NCBI RefSeq assembly: GCF_007859195.1
Contig: NZ_VOHL01000007.1
Coordinates: forward strand, 1 to 63,615
Direction of reading: 5' to 3'
Source of the DNA: Streptococcus cuniculipharyngis
Lineage (GTDB): Bacteria; Bacillota; Bacilli; Lactobacillales; Streptococcaceae
Length of the DNA: 63,615 bases
In this document: in pieces, positions 36,832-44,932 of the stretch
Layout: each line of letters starts with the position of its first letter
Position numbering within the stretch: the first letter of the stretch is position 1
Made by a program: the position numbers and the translations under genes
The notes under the pieces: generated by a model
Databases searched by the model: none
What the model was told of the DNA's origin: nothing
What the model saw: the letters and a program-made list of their open reading frames with translations, nothing else

Positions 36832-36855
36832 GAGACGAAGTTACAACCCCGTCTC
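36832..36855 (-). promoter_or_regulatory. Leader hairpin of the rimP operon
   Basis: GAGACG-12 bases-CGTCTC followed by ATTTTCTT on the minus strand, downstream of the rimP promoter start and about 20 bases before the SD. Weak terminator-like structure; could attenuate the operon or be used by NusA feedback (inference). Confidence 0.55.
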
Positions 36856-36880
36856 CTTTCATCATCTTTAATCTTCTATC

Positions 36881-36909
36881 AGTATATCACTTTTTCAGGA
36901 GAATTGCAA
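36881..36909 (-). promoter_or_regulatory. rimP-nusA-infB operon promoter
   Basis: Minus-strand TTGCAA (36904-36909), 17-bp spacer, TATACT (36881-36886). The -35 box lies inside the last codons of the preceding small gene. Confidence 0.75.
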
Positions 36910-37140
36910 AGCATAACCGCTAAAAAAGAAATGAAGTTCCTTGTTTTTAAGGCTAAAGCCTAAATCAAAGGCTGGACAAAGCACTTTCAGCCCCTGCTCT
37001 TGGCAAGAATAAGACACCTGTCCCAAAACCTTTCTCGTATAAATAGAGGTGATAAGCAAGCTCTCCTGGTCCGCAAAAATCTGCATGTCCTCTGGATAAA
37101 CCAGCCACCAGTCATGATACCGATACCGCTTATTGCCCAT
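36895..37140 (-). CDS. Uncharacterised small protein, paralog 3 of cassette
   Basis: 81 residues from ATG 37140 (GGGAG upstream, overlapping the previous gene by 11 bases). Tyr/Trp-rich N-terminus (KRYRYHDWWLVYPED) and a C-terminal hydrophobic hairpin LKVLCPAFDLGFSLKNKELHFFFS aligning with the PRWQ region of the two upstream genes. The PRWQ core is degenerate here (PAFD at 56-59). No signal peptide. Unknown function. Confidence 0.7.
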   Translation of the reverse strand: MGNKRYRYHDWWLVYPEDMQIFADQESLLITSIYTRKVLGQVSYSCQEQGLKVLCPAFDLGFSLKNKELHFFFSGYALQFS

Positions 37141-37384
37141 CAAACTGCTCCCTGATAATGTAGATGGCCTCGTCTTTGAGAACAAAATTGGTCTGCCAAC
37201 GAGGCAAAATCCGAATAGCATCCGCCTCTTGGTCATATATTAAAACCGCATTGAAGTCGGTATAATCAGGTTCAACCACCATGCAAGTCTTAGCCTCACT
37301 GTCACGATAGGCAGTGAAACAAGTCTCGACAAAAACTGACCTGCCATAAAAATCAATCTCTCTAAAATTCTTCTTGTCTAACAT
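37130..37384 (-). CDS. Uncharacterised small protein, paralog 2 of cassette
   Basis: 84 residues. N-terminus DKKNFREIDFYGRSVFVET, then IRILPRWQTNFVLKDEAIYIIRE, with PRWQ at residues 61-64, the same position as in the upstream gene. Mostly predicted beta-strand. Overlaps genes on both sides (23 and 11 bases), so the three are translated as a unit. Family not recognised. Confidence 0.75.
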   Translation of the reverse strand: MLDKKNFREIDFYGRSVFVETCFTAYRDSEAKTCMVVEPDYTDFNAVLIYDQEADAIRILPRWQTNFVLKDEAIYIIREQFDGQ

Positions 37385-37727
37385 TATTGTTTCTCCATTT
37401 TTTTCTCGAGGTATAGCGGGTCAAACCTTTTCCTTGTTTGAGCCAGACTTTTTCATCCCCATCTTCAAAAGGACTTTTATGAAGACTAGCTTCAGGATAA
37501 ATAATTAAGTTTTGCCCTTGCCAGCAACACCCCACCTGCCAACGAGGAGCAAAGATCAAGTCACCACTAGCAAGCTCAGTTAATAGAGCATAGACTTTCC
37601 AACCTTCTTGGTCAGTGAGTAACCACTCCCCAGTCTTATCAACACTAGCCACCGCTCGTAAACCATGCAACAATGTGACCCTTTGGGGAAAATCTTTTAA
37701 GGCATGATCGTCTGAGGAATCTACCAT
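37362..37727 (-). CDS. Uncharacterised small protein, paralog 1 of cassette
   Basis: 121 residues from ATG 37727, chosen because GGGAGG lies 8 bases upstream; a longer frame would run through the tRNA gene and is rejected. LIFAPRWQVGCCWQGQNLIIYPE (PRWQ at 61-64) matches paralog 2, and a basic C-terminal tail of about 35 residues is unique to this copy. First of three overlapping genes lying between a tRNA-Ser terminator and the rimP promoter. Function unknown. Confidence 0.75.
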   Translation of the reverse strand: MVDSSDDHALKDFPQRVTLLHGLRAVASVDKTGEWLLTDQEGWKVYALLTELASGDLIFAPRWQVGCCWQGQNLIIYPEASLHKSPFEDGDEKVWLKQGKGLTRYTSRKKWRNNNVRQEEF

Positions 37728-37793
37728 TGTCATCACCTCCCAGTTAAAAGATCTACCAACAAATCCTTTATGCAGCCATTCGCCTTCCAAAAA

Positions 37794-37813
37794 ACCAAAG
37801 CCTAGGCTTTGGT
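37794..37813 (-). terminator. tRNA-Ser terminator
   Basis: Perfect 20-base palindrome ACCAAAGCCTAGGCTTTGGT followed on the minus strand by T6, 13 bases past the tRNA 3' end. Confidence 0.9.
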
Positions 37814-37825
37814 CTCTTTTATTAA

Positions 37826-37911
37826 GGAGAGGAGGGGATTCGAACCCCCGAGCCCCGTGAAGGACTACACGCTTTCCAAGCGTGCGCACTCGGCCACTAT
37901 GCGACCTCTCC
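37826..37911 (-). tRNA. tRNA-Ser (anticodon GGA)
   Basis: 86 bases that fold as a class II tRNA: acceptor GGAGAGG/CCTCTCC (7 bp), D stem GCA/TGC with GG in the loop, anticodon arm CACGC-TTGGAAA-GCGTG giving GGA, long variable arm AGTCC/GGGCT, T arm GGGGG-TTCGAAT-CCCCT. CCA is not encoded and the discriminator base reads U, unusual for serine tRNAs, which normally carry G73. Lies 28 bases downstream of trmB. Confidence 0.9.
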
Positions 37912-37916
37912 ATCAA

Positions 37917-37932
37917 GTGGGCCAAGGCCCAC
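37917..37932 (-). repeat. Hairpin between trmB and tRNA-Ser
   Basis: GTGGGCC-TT-GGCCCAC, perfect 7-bp stem immediately 5' of the tRNA with no T-run; likely a processing or spacing element in a trmB-tRNA cotranscript. Confidence 0.65.
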
Positions 37933-37939
37933 AACTGGT

Positions 37940-38578
37940 TTACTTAAATTGAGCTTCCACACGGTAAATGACCTGACCCTTACGAGAAAATTTCTGCTCG
38001 TACTCCGTCATGACATTACCCTCGTAGTCACTAGCATGCAGGTCTAACCAGACCTTTTTTAATATCATACCATATTGTGAGAAAGATGCCAAGCTATATT
38101 CAAACAAACCACGATTGTCTGTCTTAAAATGGATTTCTCCCTCAGCTGGCAAAATCTGTTCATAAGTTGCTAAAAAACTCCCGTAGGTCAAACGACGTTT
38201 TTCATGACGGGTTTTAGGCCAAGGGTCACTGAAATTAAGGTACATCAAGTCCACTTCCCCATCCGCAAAATAATTGGTCAAGCTTGACCCATCAACCAAG
38301 AGTAGCTTGATATTAGGCAGATTACTTGCCAAGACCTTGTCCAAGGCATAAGACAAGACTGAGCGTTGAATATCAATGCCAATATAATTAATCTGGGGAT
38401 TTTGGGCCGCCATACCAGTAATAAAGGCGCCCTTACCACTCCCCACTTCGATATGAACAGGGTTGTCATTGCCAAAAACTTCCCGCCAACGTCCTTTGGC
38501 TTCCTCAGGATTGAGAATAACATACTGGGGATTGTTTTCTAAGTGCTCCTCAGCACCCTTACGTTTTCTAACTCGCAT
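37940..38578 (-). CDS. trmB: tRNA (guanine-46-N7)-methyltransferase
   Basis: 212 residues, SAM-dependent. [16 protein letters not shown] (SAM loop), [37 protein letters not shown] (family hallmark), [14 protein letters not shown]. Two bases after ccrZ, as in pneumococcus. Confidence 0.96.
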   Translation of the reverse strand: MRVRKRKGAEEHLENNPQYVILNPEEAKGRWREVFGNDNPVHIEVGSGKGAFITGMAAQNPQINYIGIDIQRSVLSYALDKVLASNLPNIKLLLVDGSSLTNYFADGEVDLMYLNFSDPWPKTRHEKRRLTYGSFLATYEQILPAEGEIHFKTDNRGLFEYSLASFSQYGMILKKVWLDLHASDYEGNVMTEYEQKFSRKGQVIYRVEAQFK

Positions 38579-38580
38579 AC

Positions 38581-39369
38581 TTACTTTCTAAATGTCTCCC
38601 GGAACTGACGTAAGTCATAGATTTCTTGATTCACATGTTCCATATCACGATTATCAAAACACTTGAGAATCTGTGACAAATAAGAAAACTGACCATACCA
38701 GTACAACTTACGCATCACTTTTTCATTGTGCTTATAGCCATAAAGACCTAGCCACTCTTCCCAGCGAACGCGCGGAATATAATGACTAAGGACCTGAGCC
38801 ACATCATACATCCGATCCGTCAATCGGACCGAATCCCAATCAACCAGATAAATTAAACCACTAGTGGTGATGACCCAATTACTATGACGAACATCACCAT
38901 GGACAATGGTAGCCAGCTCTGAACGAAATTCCGGCAAACTCCGTTTCAGCTCTTTAATCACCGCTTGCAGATAGGAATTTTCCTGAAGCTGTAAAGGAGC
39001 ATTTTTCTCCCAGTCCACCAATAAATCATAGGGATTTTCAATCTTATAATTCAGTTGCAAGAGTTGATTGACTAGCGCCTTGGAGCGGTGCATACGGACT
39101 AAAATCTGCACAATTTGCTTGCTATTCATGTCCTGTTTCGTCAAAATACGACCATCTAGCCACTCTTGCGCACTCATCATGTCACCATTAGCCATTCGCT
39201 TAGCCCACAAAAGCTGGGGTGCAATCTGCTCACTGGCTAGGGCTGCCAAAATAGGGGTAGTATTCAACTTGACAAAAACGCGGTCACCATTGGGATAGGT
39301 TCCCATATAGGCCTTGCCACTATTTCCTCGTAAGGGCGTCAGTGCCAATTCTTGATCTGTACCTGCCAT
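38581..39369 (-). CDS. ccrZ: Cell-cycle regulator CcrZ (phosphotransferase fold)
   Basis: 262 residues of the aminoglycoside/choline kinase fold: HGDVRHSNW (catalytic loop, about residue 163) and [17 protein letters not shown] (metal-binding DxD-like). In pneumococcus the protein next to trmB is CcrZ, which works with FtsZ to time DnaA-driven initiation and phosphorylates a nucleoside substrate; assigned here by fold plus the ccrZ-trmB order. Confidence 0.88.
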   Translation of the reverse strand: MAGTDQELALTPLRGNSGKAYMGTYPNGDRVFVKLNTTPILAALASEQIAPQLLWAKRMANGDMMSAQEWLDGRILTKQDMNSKQIVQILVRMHRSKALVNQLLQLNYKIENPYDLLVDWEKNAPLQLQENSYLQAVIKELKRSLPEFRSELATIVHGDVRHSNWVITTSGLIYLVDWDSVRLTDRMYDVAQVLSHYIPRVRWEEWLGLYGYKHNEKVMRKLYWYGQFSYLSQILKCFDNRDMEHVNQEIYDLRQFRETFRK

Positions 39370-39426
39370 TAGCCCCTCCTTTTCTTTTTAAAACGATATC
39401 ACTACACCTATTTTACTTGTTTTCTC

Positions 39427-40461
39427 TCACTTAGTCAATCCTGACCTCATGCGGTAAGGCAAATAAAACCAAAAGAGCAATAAATCCCCGACCAATAACA
39501 AGCCATTGAAGCCCATCAAACAAGTGAACACCAGCTCAATAAGAGCTAGAATAAGCAAACCACTTCTCAAAAAGAGCAAAAGGTTGGCTGCCCTCCCCTC
39601 TTGGTAGGGGTATAATTCAGGCAGATACTGGTAATCATAATGCCCCAATAGGGCAATCATTTGAAATACCCATAAATAGGTAAAAAGAAGGGCCAAACTT
39701 TCTGCAAGCAAGCGATTATCCAAACACCACAGACTCAAGAGGGATAAAAAGAGCAACCGAAGACTGATATCCAAATAGTCACCACTACGTAAAAAGGCTC
39801 GAGCATATAAGTTTAACCACAACCGTTCTGTTTGCTTGGGAATAGCCAACAAAAGGCCGTCCAAGTAAGCTCGCCGCTTCACTCGACTAGATAAACCCTT
39901 AACATCCGTAAAGAGAGAGAAGAATTTTAAAATACTTTGCTGGCGTCTCTTTTCATAAGCAATGGCTGCCTGCCAATTCAACTGCCCACTGGCATAAAAC
40001 ACTCTAGACTTCCACTGAATCATCAAGGCCTTAATCAACAGAAGAAAAAGCATTAAAAGAGCCTGTAAGGGTAAGGATAGGCCCAGAGCCCCAAGTAAGG
40101 GACTCAGGAGTAATAAAACTCCTGTCTGTAGACCTCCCCAAATCACTATGGCACGCACAATAGCTTGCTTGATAATAGCTTTCAATTCTACTTCCTTGAC
40201 CAATAAAAATTGGCTATCAGCCGGCTCCAAGTAAGTTGCCACCCTTCCCGTCGCTAACATCATTATTAGTAAGACTAAAACAAAAGTAATAATCGGTAGA
40301 GGATTTGCTGGAAAATTGTTCAAAAGACGGCTATATTCCACCATAACAAAGCCGGTCAGCAATAAGAGGACCAAAACAAAATGATCATTTAAAACATAAC
40401 GCAAATAAGCTAGGCAGGATTGAATGAATTGAAAACGCCGTTTCGCAAATAGTTCTCTCAT
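39427..40461 (-). CDS. ecsB: ABC exporter permease EcsB
   Basis: 344 residues with about eight hydrophobic segments; ELFAKRRFQFIQSCLAYLRYVLND start and LYPYQEGRAANLLLFLRSG are EcsB-like. Partner of EcsA; in related bacteria the pair affects secretion, competence and peptide export. Overlaps ecsA by 4 bases. Confidence 0.88.
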   Translation of the reverse strand: MRELFAKRRFQFIQSCLAYLRYVLNDHFVLVLLLLTGFVMVEYSRLLNNFPANPLPIITFVLVLLIMMLATGRVATYLEPADSQFLLVKEVELKAIIKQAIVRAIVIWGGLQTGVLLLLSPLLGALGLSLPLQALLMLFLLLIKALMIQWKSRVFYASGQLNWQAAIAYEKRRQQSILKFFSLFTDVKGLSSRVKRRAYLDGLLLAIPKQTERLWLNLYARAFLRSGDYLDISLRLLFLSLLSLWCLDNRLLAESLALLFTYLWVFQMIALLGHYDYQYLPELYPYQEGRAANLLLFLRSGLLILALIELVFTCLMGFNGLLLVGDLLLFWFYLPYRMRSGLTK

Positions 40462-41189
40462 AGGCTATCCTCTTGTGTCAGGCTCAAATAAATATCCGTC
40501 AGACTAGCCCCGTCTTGTCCAAAATTCGCTTGCAATTCCGCCAAAGTACCTTGAGTTAAGACCCGTCCTTGGTGTAAAATCACAAAACGGTCACACATTT
40601 TTTCTGCCGAATCTAGCACATGCGTACTCATTAAAATAGCTGTTCCTTCTGCTTTTTCCGCTAGCAACAAATCAGTTAAATCCTTAATAGCCAAGGGATC
40701 CAACCCCAAAAAAGGCTCATCAACAATTAAAAGACCCGGCTCAACCATCAGGGCACAGACAATCATCACCTTTTGTTTCATCCCCTTAGAAAAATCCACC
40801 GGAAACCAATCTAACTTATCTTGAAGCCTAAAAACCTTAAGCAGTTTCTCTGCTCTAAGCAAGGCCTGCTCAACGTTCAAATCATAAGCCATCGCCACTG
40901 TTTCCAAATGCTCTTTCAAGGTTAATTCCTCATAAAGACTCGGCGTTTCTGGAATATAGCCAATCTGACGACGATAATTAGCCCCATCTTCCTCTAAGGT
41001 CAAGCCTCCAAGGCTAATTCGACCTTGATAAGGACGTAATAGACCAATAATTTCATTAATTGTCGTGGATTTCCCCGCCCCATTTAGGCCAATTAACCCC
41101 ACCAATTCACCACTAGCTACGTCAAAGCTCACCTCACGTAAAACAGGGATATTAATATAGCCGCCAGTGACATTTTCTAATCTTAGCAT
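40458..41189 (-). CDS. ecsA: ABC exporter ATPase EcsA
   Basis: 243 residues. Walker A GLNGAGKST, signature FSKGMKQKVMIVCALM, Walker B LLIVDEPFLGLDP, followed by MSTHVLDSAEKMCDRF. First gene of ecsAB, upstream of ccrZ-trmB in the standard streptococcal order. Confidence 0.9.
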   Translation of the reverse strand: MLRLENVTGGYINIPVLREVSFDVASGELVGLIGLNGAGKSTTINEIIGLLRPYQGRISLGGLTLEEDGANYRRQIGYIPETPSLYEELTLKEHLETVAMAYDLNVEQALLRAEKLLKVFRLQDKLDWFPVDFSKGMKQKVMIVCALMVEPGLLIVDEPFLGLDPLAIKDLTDLLLAEKAEGTAILMSTHVLDSAEKMCDRFVILHQGRVLTQGTLAELQANFGQDGASLTDIYLSLTQEDSL

Positions 41190-41252
41190 CTCATTCTCCT
41201 AGCAAGTGTTCTCTCTCTATTCTAACATATTCGCAGAGATTTTAACAAAAAA

Positions 41253-41269
41253 GCCGTGACTAGCACGGC
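41253..41269 (-). terminator. Terminator of small membrane protein gene
   Basis: GCCGTG-CTAGT-CACGGC stem followed by T6 on the minus strand; isolates the upstream gene from ecsA. Confidence 0.85.
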
Positions 41270-41277
41270 CCTAAAGC

Positions 41278-41523
41278 TTAATCTTGATAATATCGCCAAA
41301 CCCGAACAAGCATGGCAATCATAGGAAGGAAAAGAAACACTCGTAAAAAACTAAAAACAGACATTAGAGGTTCTTCCCAACTAGGCGCCCCCAGTAGAGC
41401 AAGTAGGAAGACCGCCCCTAGGAGCAAAAGGTTACAGAGAAGAACAAGGGCTAGATTTTTCAAAGAATCTTTCCCTGACACATTAAAACTATCTTTCCAA
41501 TAACGACGATACAAGGCTAGCAT
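41278..41523 (-). CDS. Small two-helix membrane protein
   Basis: 81 residues from ATG 41523 (AAAGGAG upstream). N-terminal LALYRRYWKDSFNVSGKDSLKN recalls the start of DUF805 proteins (aromatic residues, then a glycine and charged residues), followed by two membrane segments (about 24-42 and 50-72). Shorter than typical DUF805, so either a truncated relative or an unrelated small membrane protein. Confidence 0.6.
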   Translation of the reverse strand: MLALYRRYWKDSFNVSGKDSLKNLALVLLCNLLLLGAVFLLALLGAPSWEEPLMSVFSFLRVFLFLPMIAMLVRVWRYYQD

Positions 41524-41664
41524 AGGATTCTGTCTCCTTTCTCTTTTTTCAACTATATCATACAATCACCCTTTTCGCAACTTTAAAGCTGATACCACCT
41601 TTAAAAGTCGGATTTAGCCAATCTATGTTATACTATAAATATCAAAATAAGCGAGGTAAGCCCT

Positions 41665-42084
41665 ATGGAAAATTGTATTTTTTGTCAAATCGTTGCCGGA
41701 ACTATCCCTGCTGCAAAAGTTTATGAAGACGAACAAGTCGTCGCCTTCCTGGATATTACTCAAGTCACACCAGGACATACCCTGATTATCCCCAAACAAC
41801 ATGTCCGCAATTTATTGGACATGCCCGACACAACTGCTAGCACACTCTTTGCTAATGTGCCTAAAATCGCCCGTGCCCTAACAAAAGCAACCGGCGCCCA
41901 AGGCATTAACTTGGTCAATAATAATGAAGAAGCTGCTGGTCAAACCGTCTTCCACGCCCACCTTCACCTGCTCCCCCGCCTAGGACACCAAGACGGCCTG
42001 ACAATTGATTTTACAACAAACGAGCCTAATTTCCCAGCACTTGCAGAACTTGCCCAAACCATTAGTCAGGAGGTTAGCCAATGA
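41665..42084 (+). CDS. hit: HIT-family nucleotide hydrolase
   Basis: 139 residues. CIFCQIVAGTIPAAKVYEDE, TPGHTLIIPKQH and the triad HAHLHLLPR (HxHxHxx). Hydrolyses nucleoside phosphoramidates or adenylates. Divergent from ecsAB as in other streptococci. SD GAGG. Confidence 0.95.
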   Translation: MENCIFCQIVAGTIPAAKVYEDEQVVAFLDITQVTPGHTLIIPKQHVRNLLDMPDTTASTLFANVPKIARALTKATGAQGINLVNNNEEAAGQTVFHAHLHLLPRLGHQDGLTIDFTTNEPNFPALAELAQTISQEVSQ

Positions 42085-42398
42085 AAGTCAAACCCTTTAT
42101 CCTCTCGAGCTTAGTTGGAGCTGCCCTCTACAAAACTTACGAAAATAGGCTAGTCCTTAAACATACACTGAAAGCAAAACGTGAACTCGTCAAGAAAAGC
42201 CAAGAAGACATCACCACTATTGGGCATAACCTAGAACTAGTGAAAGAGCAAACAGGCAACATCAACCAGATCAGCCAGGACCTCACCTACAAGTTCCGCG
42301 TTTTCAATACAGAGGCCCAAGCAACTATCCAAGAAATCAAACAAATTCTCAGTAAGTATCAAAAAGACTCCGCTCAAGACCAAGATCCTCAATCTTAA
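42081..42398 (+). CDS. Uncharacterised coiled-coil protein after hit
   Basis: 105 residues, overlapping hit by 4 bases (ATGA). Short hydrophobic N-terminus (FILSSLVGAALYKTY), then a long helical stretch (about 22-95) rich in Lys/Glu/Gln, like YtxH-type small proteins. Recognised only as a common streptococcal neighbour of hit; role unknown. Confidence 0.8.
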   Translation: MKVKPFILSSLVGAALYKTYENRLVLKHTLKAKRELVKKSQEDITTIGHNLELVKEQTGNINQISQDLTYKFRVFNTEAQATIQEIKQILSKYQKDSAQDQDPQS

Positions 42399-42405
42399 TC
42401 TAAAC

Positions 42406-42436
42406 AAATCCCTTCTCACTAGCCAAGAAGGGATTT
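42406..42436 (+). terminator. Terminator of hit operon
   Basis: AAATCCCTTCT / AGAAGGGATTT stem with a 9-base loop followed by TTTC. Confidence 0.8.
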
Positions 42437-42508
42437 TCTCATCAAAAAGACAAACCTCAACATGAGATTTGTCTGCTAGTCCTTATCATCAAGAGCTCTG
42501 TCCAACAA

Positions 42509-43861
42509 TTACTCTGTTGGAAGTGGTTGTACAAAACTTTCAGCTACAGGGGTTTCCACCACTGGAGCAGGAGCAACATAAGAAGACTCTTGGGTTATTG
42601 CTGGCGCAGAATAACTTGGATAAGTTTCCTGAACAATTGGTAACTCACTACTTGGTGTTACCGCTGGAGCAACTGGCGTTTCTGTCGCCACAGGGGCCGC
42701 AGGGGTTTCGACAACAACTGAGGACGGCACTGTCATCACACTACTCGACACCTCCGGTACCGTGACCTCATCAGCCTCATTCTTACTTGACTTAGGCGCT
42801 TCTTCTTCCTCATCTGTTGAACCATTGATGGTAATATTACCACCGCCATATAGGGATTCGTACAAGACAGCTGTCGTTGTAATTGCCTTGGTCTTGGTTG
42901 GGTAACCCAACTCTTTTTTAATTCGGTTTTGAATCTCAAGCAAGTGCTGAGCCGTAACAATTTGATAAGAACCACCATCTTCCAAGGTCGCATCCTCGCC
43001 TCGCAATTGATAGGTCTTAATATTTTTCAAGGCATCCTGATAACCCAACAATTTCGGGATGGTTCGTGTCGAAATTTCTACATTGGTCTGCATGTTACTA
43101 CTTACCGCTGATAGAATTTTCTTATAGTTACTAATACTGTCTAAGGCTAAAATTTTAGCCATAACCTTTTGAATAACTTCCCGCTGACGTTTTTGACGAC
43201 CATAGTCACCATCAGGATCATCATACCGCATCCGTGCATAAACCAAGGCTTGATCACCATTGATTTTATGAGTTCCTACAGGAACTGTTGAGGTATAGGC
43301 TGGTTCTTGCTCATAAATTTGAATCGGAAAATCAAATTTGTTGGTTACGGTAATACCACCGACCGCATTAACCAAGTCTACCAAGCCCTGCATATTGATT
43401 TGCATGTAGTAGTCAATGGTGATATCCAGCAAATCTTGTACGGTCATAATCGCCATCTGGGCACCTCCAGCAGCGTAGGCAGCATTCAACTTAGCCTCAA
43501 CCCCGGTCATGTCATTCTTCTTGGGACCAGATAATTTGATAAGGATATCACGCTCCAAGCTAGTCATGGTCGTCTTTTTCGTTTTCGGATTGACTGTCAC
43601 TAAAATCATCGAATCACTATTGCCTTGCCAACGATCTGTCCTATCGGCACTACCTGTGTCAACCCCCATCAATAGAATGGAAAAGGGCTTCGTTTGTCGA
43701 ATCGCTTGACTGACATTTTTGGAAGTTTGATAATTTTTAAAGGTTTTTGCGAATTCACTATTTGTAAAACTAGACAGGGTCTTGAAATAAATTCCCAAAG
43801 CAATCCCTGTCGTTGCCACAATCGCTAGCAGCATCACCGTAATTTTTTTTCCAATTTTCAT
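42509..43861 (-). CDS. LytR-CpsA-Psr (LCP) family cell-wall ligase
   Basis: 450 residues: N-terminal membrane anchor (about 5-27), LCP catalytic domain (about 55-300; LMGVDTGSADRTDRWQGNSD, MTSLERDILI, ALVYARMRYDDPDGDYGRQKRQREV), then a C-terminal Pro/Ser/Thr/Val-rich tail of about 120 residues. Attaches anionic polymers to peptidoglycan on the outer face. The tsaE-GNAT-LCP order is that of brpA/lytR in streptococci. Confidence 0.92.
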   Translation of the reverse strand: MKIGKKITVMLLAIVATTGIALGIYFKTLSSFTNSEFAKTFKNYQTSKNVSQAIRQTKPFSILLMGVDTGSADRTDRWQGNSDSMILVTVNPKTKKTTMTSLERDILIKLSGPKKNDMTGVEAKLNAAYAAGGAQMAIMTVQDLLDITIDYYMQINMQGLVDLVNAVGGITVTNKFDFPIQIYEQEPAYTSTVPVGTHKINGDQALVYARMRYDDPDGDYGRQKRQREVIQKVMAKILALDSISNYKKILSAVSSNMQTNVEISTRTIPKLLGYQDALKNIKTYQLRGEDATLEDGGSYQIVTAQHLLEIQNRIKKELGYPTKTKAITTTAVLYESLYGGGNITINGSTDEEEEAPKSSKNEADEVTVPEVSSSVMTVPSSVVVETPAAPVATETPVAPAVTPSSELPIVQETYPSYSAPAITQESSYVAPAPVVETPVAESFVQPLPTE

Positions 43862-43870
43862 CTTTAATTC

Positions 43871-44392
43871 CTAATTTATCATTTTACCCATCATATAAAC
43901 ATCAAGAAATTGACCATCACGCGCCTTAGCTCCACGTGGTCGAACCCCTTCAATGACAAAGCCAAATTTTTCATAAACATGAACTGCCCGCTGGTTTCGT
44001 TTTTGAACGGTTAATTCTAATCGCCGAATTACCCCGGATTTTTCTGCCCAGATAATAGCTTCCTCCATTAAAATCTGGCCAATTCCTTGGTTCCAATAAT
44101 CCTTGCGGATACCGATAAAAATATCACCAATGTGTTTAATCCGCTCATGAAAATCGCTAGTAACATTCAAGACCCCAATCACCTCATCAGCCACCTTAGC
44201 CAAAAGGCAAACCTGGTTGATGGATTCCTGGCGCTGCCTGATAAAATCCGTCATCTGCTCAAGTGTCATCAGGATACCGGCCTCATCCAGGGTCATAAAA
44301 TCACTCTCATACCCGATATGATTTAAAAGGGCTAGTAAAGCTGAGGCATCTGACGGCTGAGCCTCAGCAAAAATAACTTCTACTTCAGCCAT
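43871..44392 (-). CDS. GNAT-family N-acetyltransferase
   Basis: 173 residues. Acetyl-CoA motif A IFIGIRKDYWNQGIGQILM and motif B EKSGVIRRLELTVQKRNQRAVHVYEKFGF region. Substrate unknown. Overlaps tsaE by 8 bases. Confidence 0.9.
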   Translation of the reverse strand: MAEVEVIFAEAQPSDASALLALLNHIGYESDFMTLDEAGILMTLEQMTDFIRQRQESINQVCLLAKVADEVIGVLNVTSDFHERIKHIGDIFIGIRKDYWNQGIGQILMEEAIIWAEKSGVIRRLELTVQKRNQRAVHVYEKFGFVIEGVRPRGAKARDGQFLDVYMMGKMIN

Positions 44393-44828
44393 TAGTCAAC
44401 TCCTTAACTAGACTTTGCGCACTTGGACCATGGGCCTTAAACGATACCCGCCGTCCTTCCTCTAAGCGCTCAATCACAACCTCTACATAATCATTCGTAA
44501 ATTGTTGCCCCAAAAGCTGCCCCCATTCAATAACGGTTACACCCGAACCAAACAAAAATTCATCTAAATCAATCGAATCCGGGTCATCTCCAATGCGATA
44601 GACATCCAGATGATAAAGAGGAAGACGTCCCTCATACTCACGTACAATCGTGTAGGTTGGACTTTTAATCATTTGAGTGACCCCCAGACCTTGACCAATC
44701 CCCTTGGTTAAGGTAGTTTTACCCGCTCCTAAATCTCCTGTCAGCACCAAAACCTGCCCTGCTGTCAGTTTTTCTCCAATTTTTCGACCTAGGGCAATGA
44801 GGTCTTCTTCCGTATAACTGTCAAACAT
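44385..44828 (-). CDS. tsaE: tRNA t6A synthesis ATPase TsaE
   Basis: 147 residues. Walker A LTGDLGAGKTTLTKGIGQGL, SPTYTIVREYEG, YHLDVYRI and VIEWGQLL are diagnostic. Works with TsaB/TsaD in threonylcarbamoylation of tRNA A37. Confidence 0.95.
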   Translation of the reverse strand: MFDSYTEEDLIALGRKIGEKLTAGQVLVLTGDLGAGKTTLTKGIGQGLGVTQMIKSPTYTIVREYEGRLPLYHLDVYRIGDDPDSIDLDEFLFGSGVTVIEWGQLLGQQFTNDYVEVVIERLEEGRRVSFKAHGPSAQSLVKELTNG

Positions 44829-44896
44829 AGAAACATTGTATCACATTTTCACACACTAAACCAGTTTTTACCCAGCTAAATCTCCTATTTCCACAC

Positions 44897-44925
44897 AAAA
44901 TGCCGTACAAAACGTACAGCATTTT
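44897..44925 (-). terminator. Terminator of NCS2 permease gene
   Basis: AAAATGCTGTAC / GTACGGCATTTT stem with one mismatch and a TTTTG tract on the minus strand. Confidence 0.8.
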
Positions 44926-44932
44926 ACTTTTC

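Noticed and set aside
37727..37934. Upstream extension of the paralog-1 reading frame through the tRNA-Ser
   Set aside because: It would translate the tRNA gene; a good SD and ATG exist at 37727.
41665..42398. hit and the following gene as a toxin-antitoxin pair
   Set aside because: Overlap and size are suggestive, but this is the normal streptococcal hit neighbourhood and hit is a housekeeping hydrolase.
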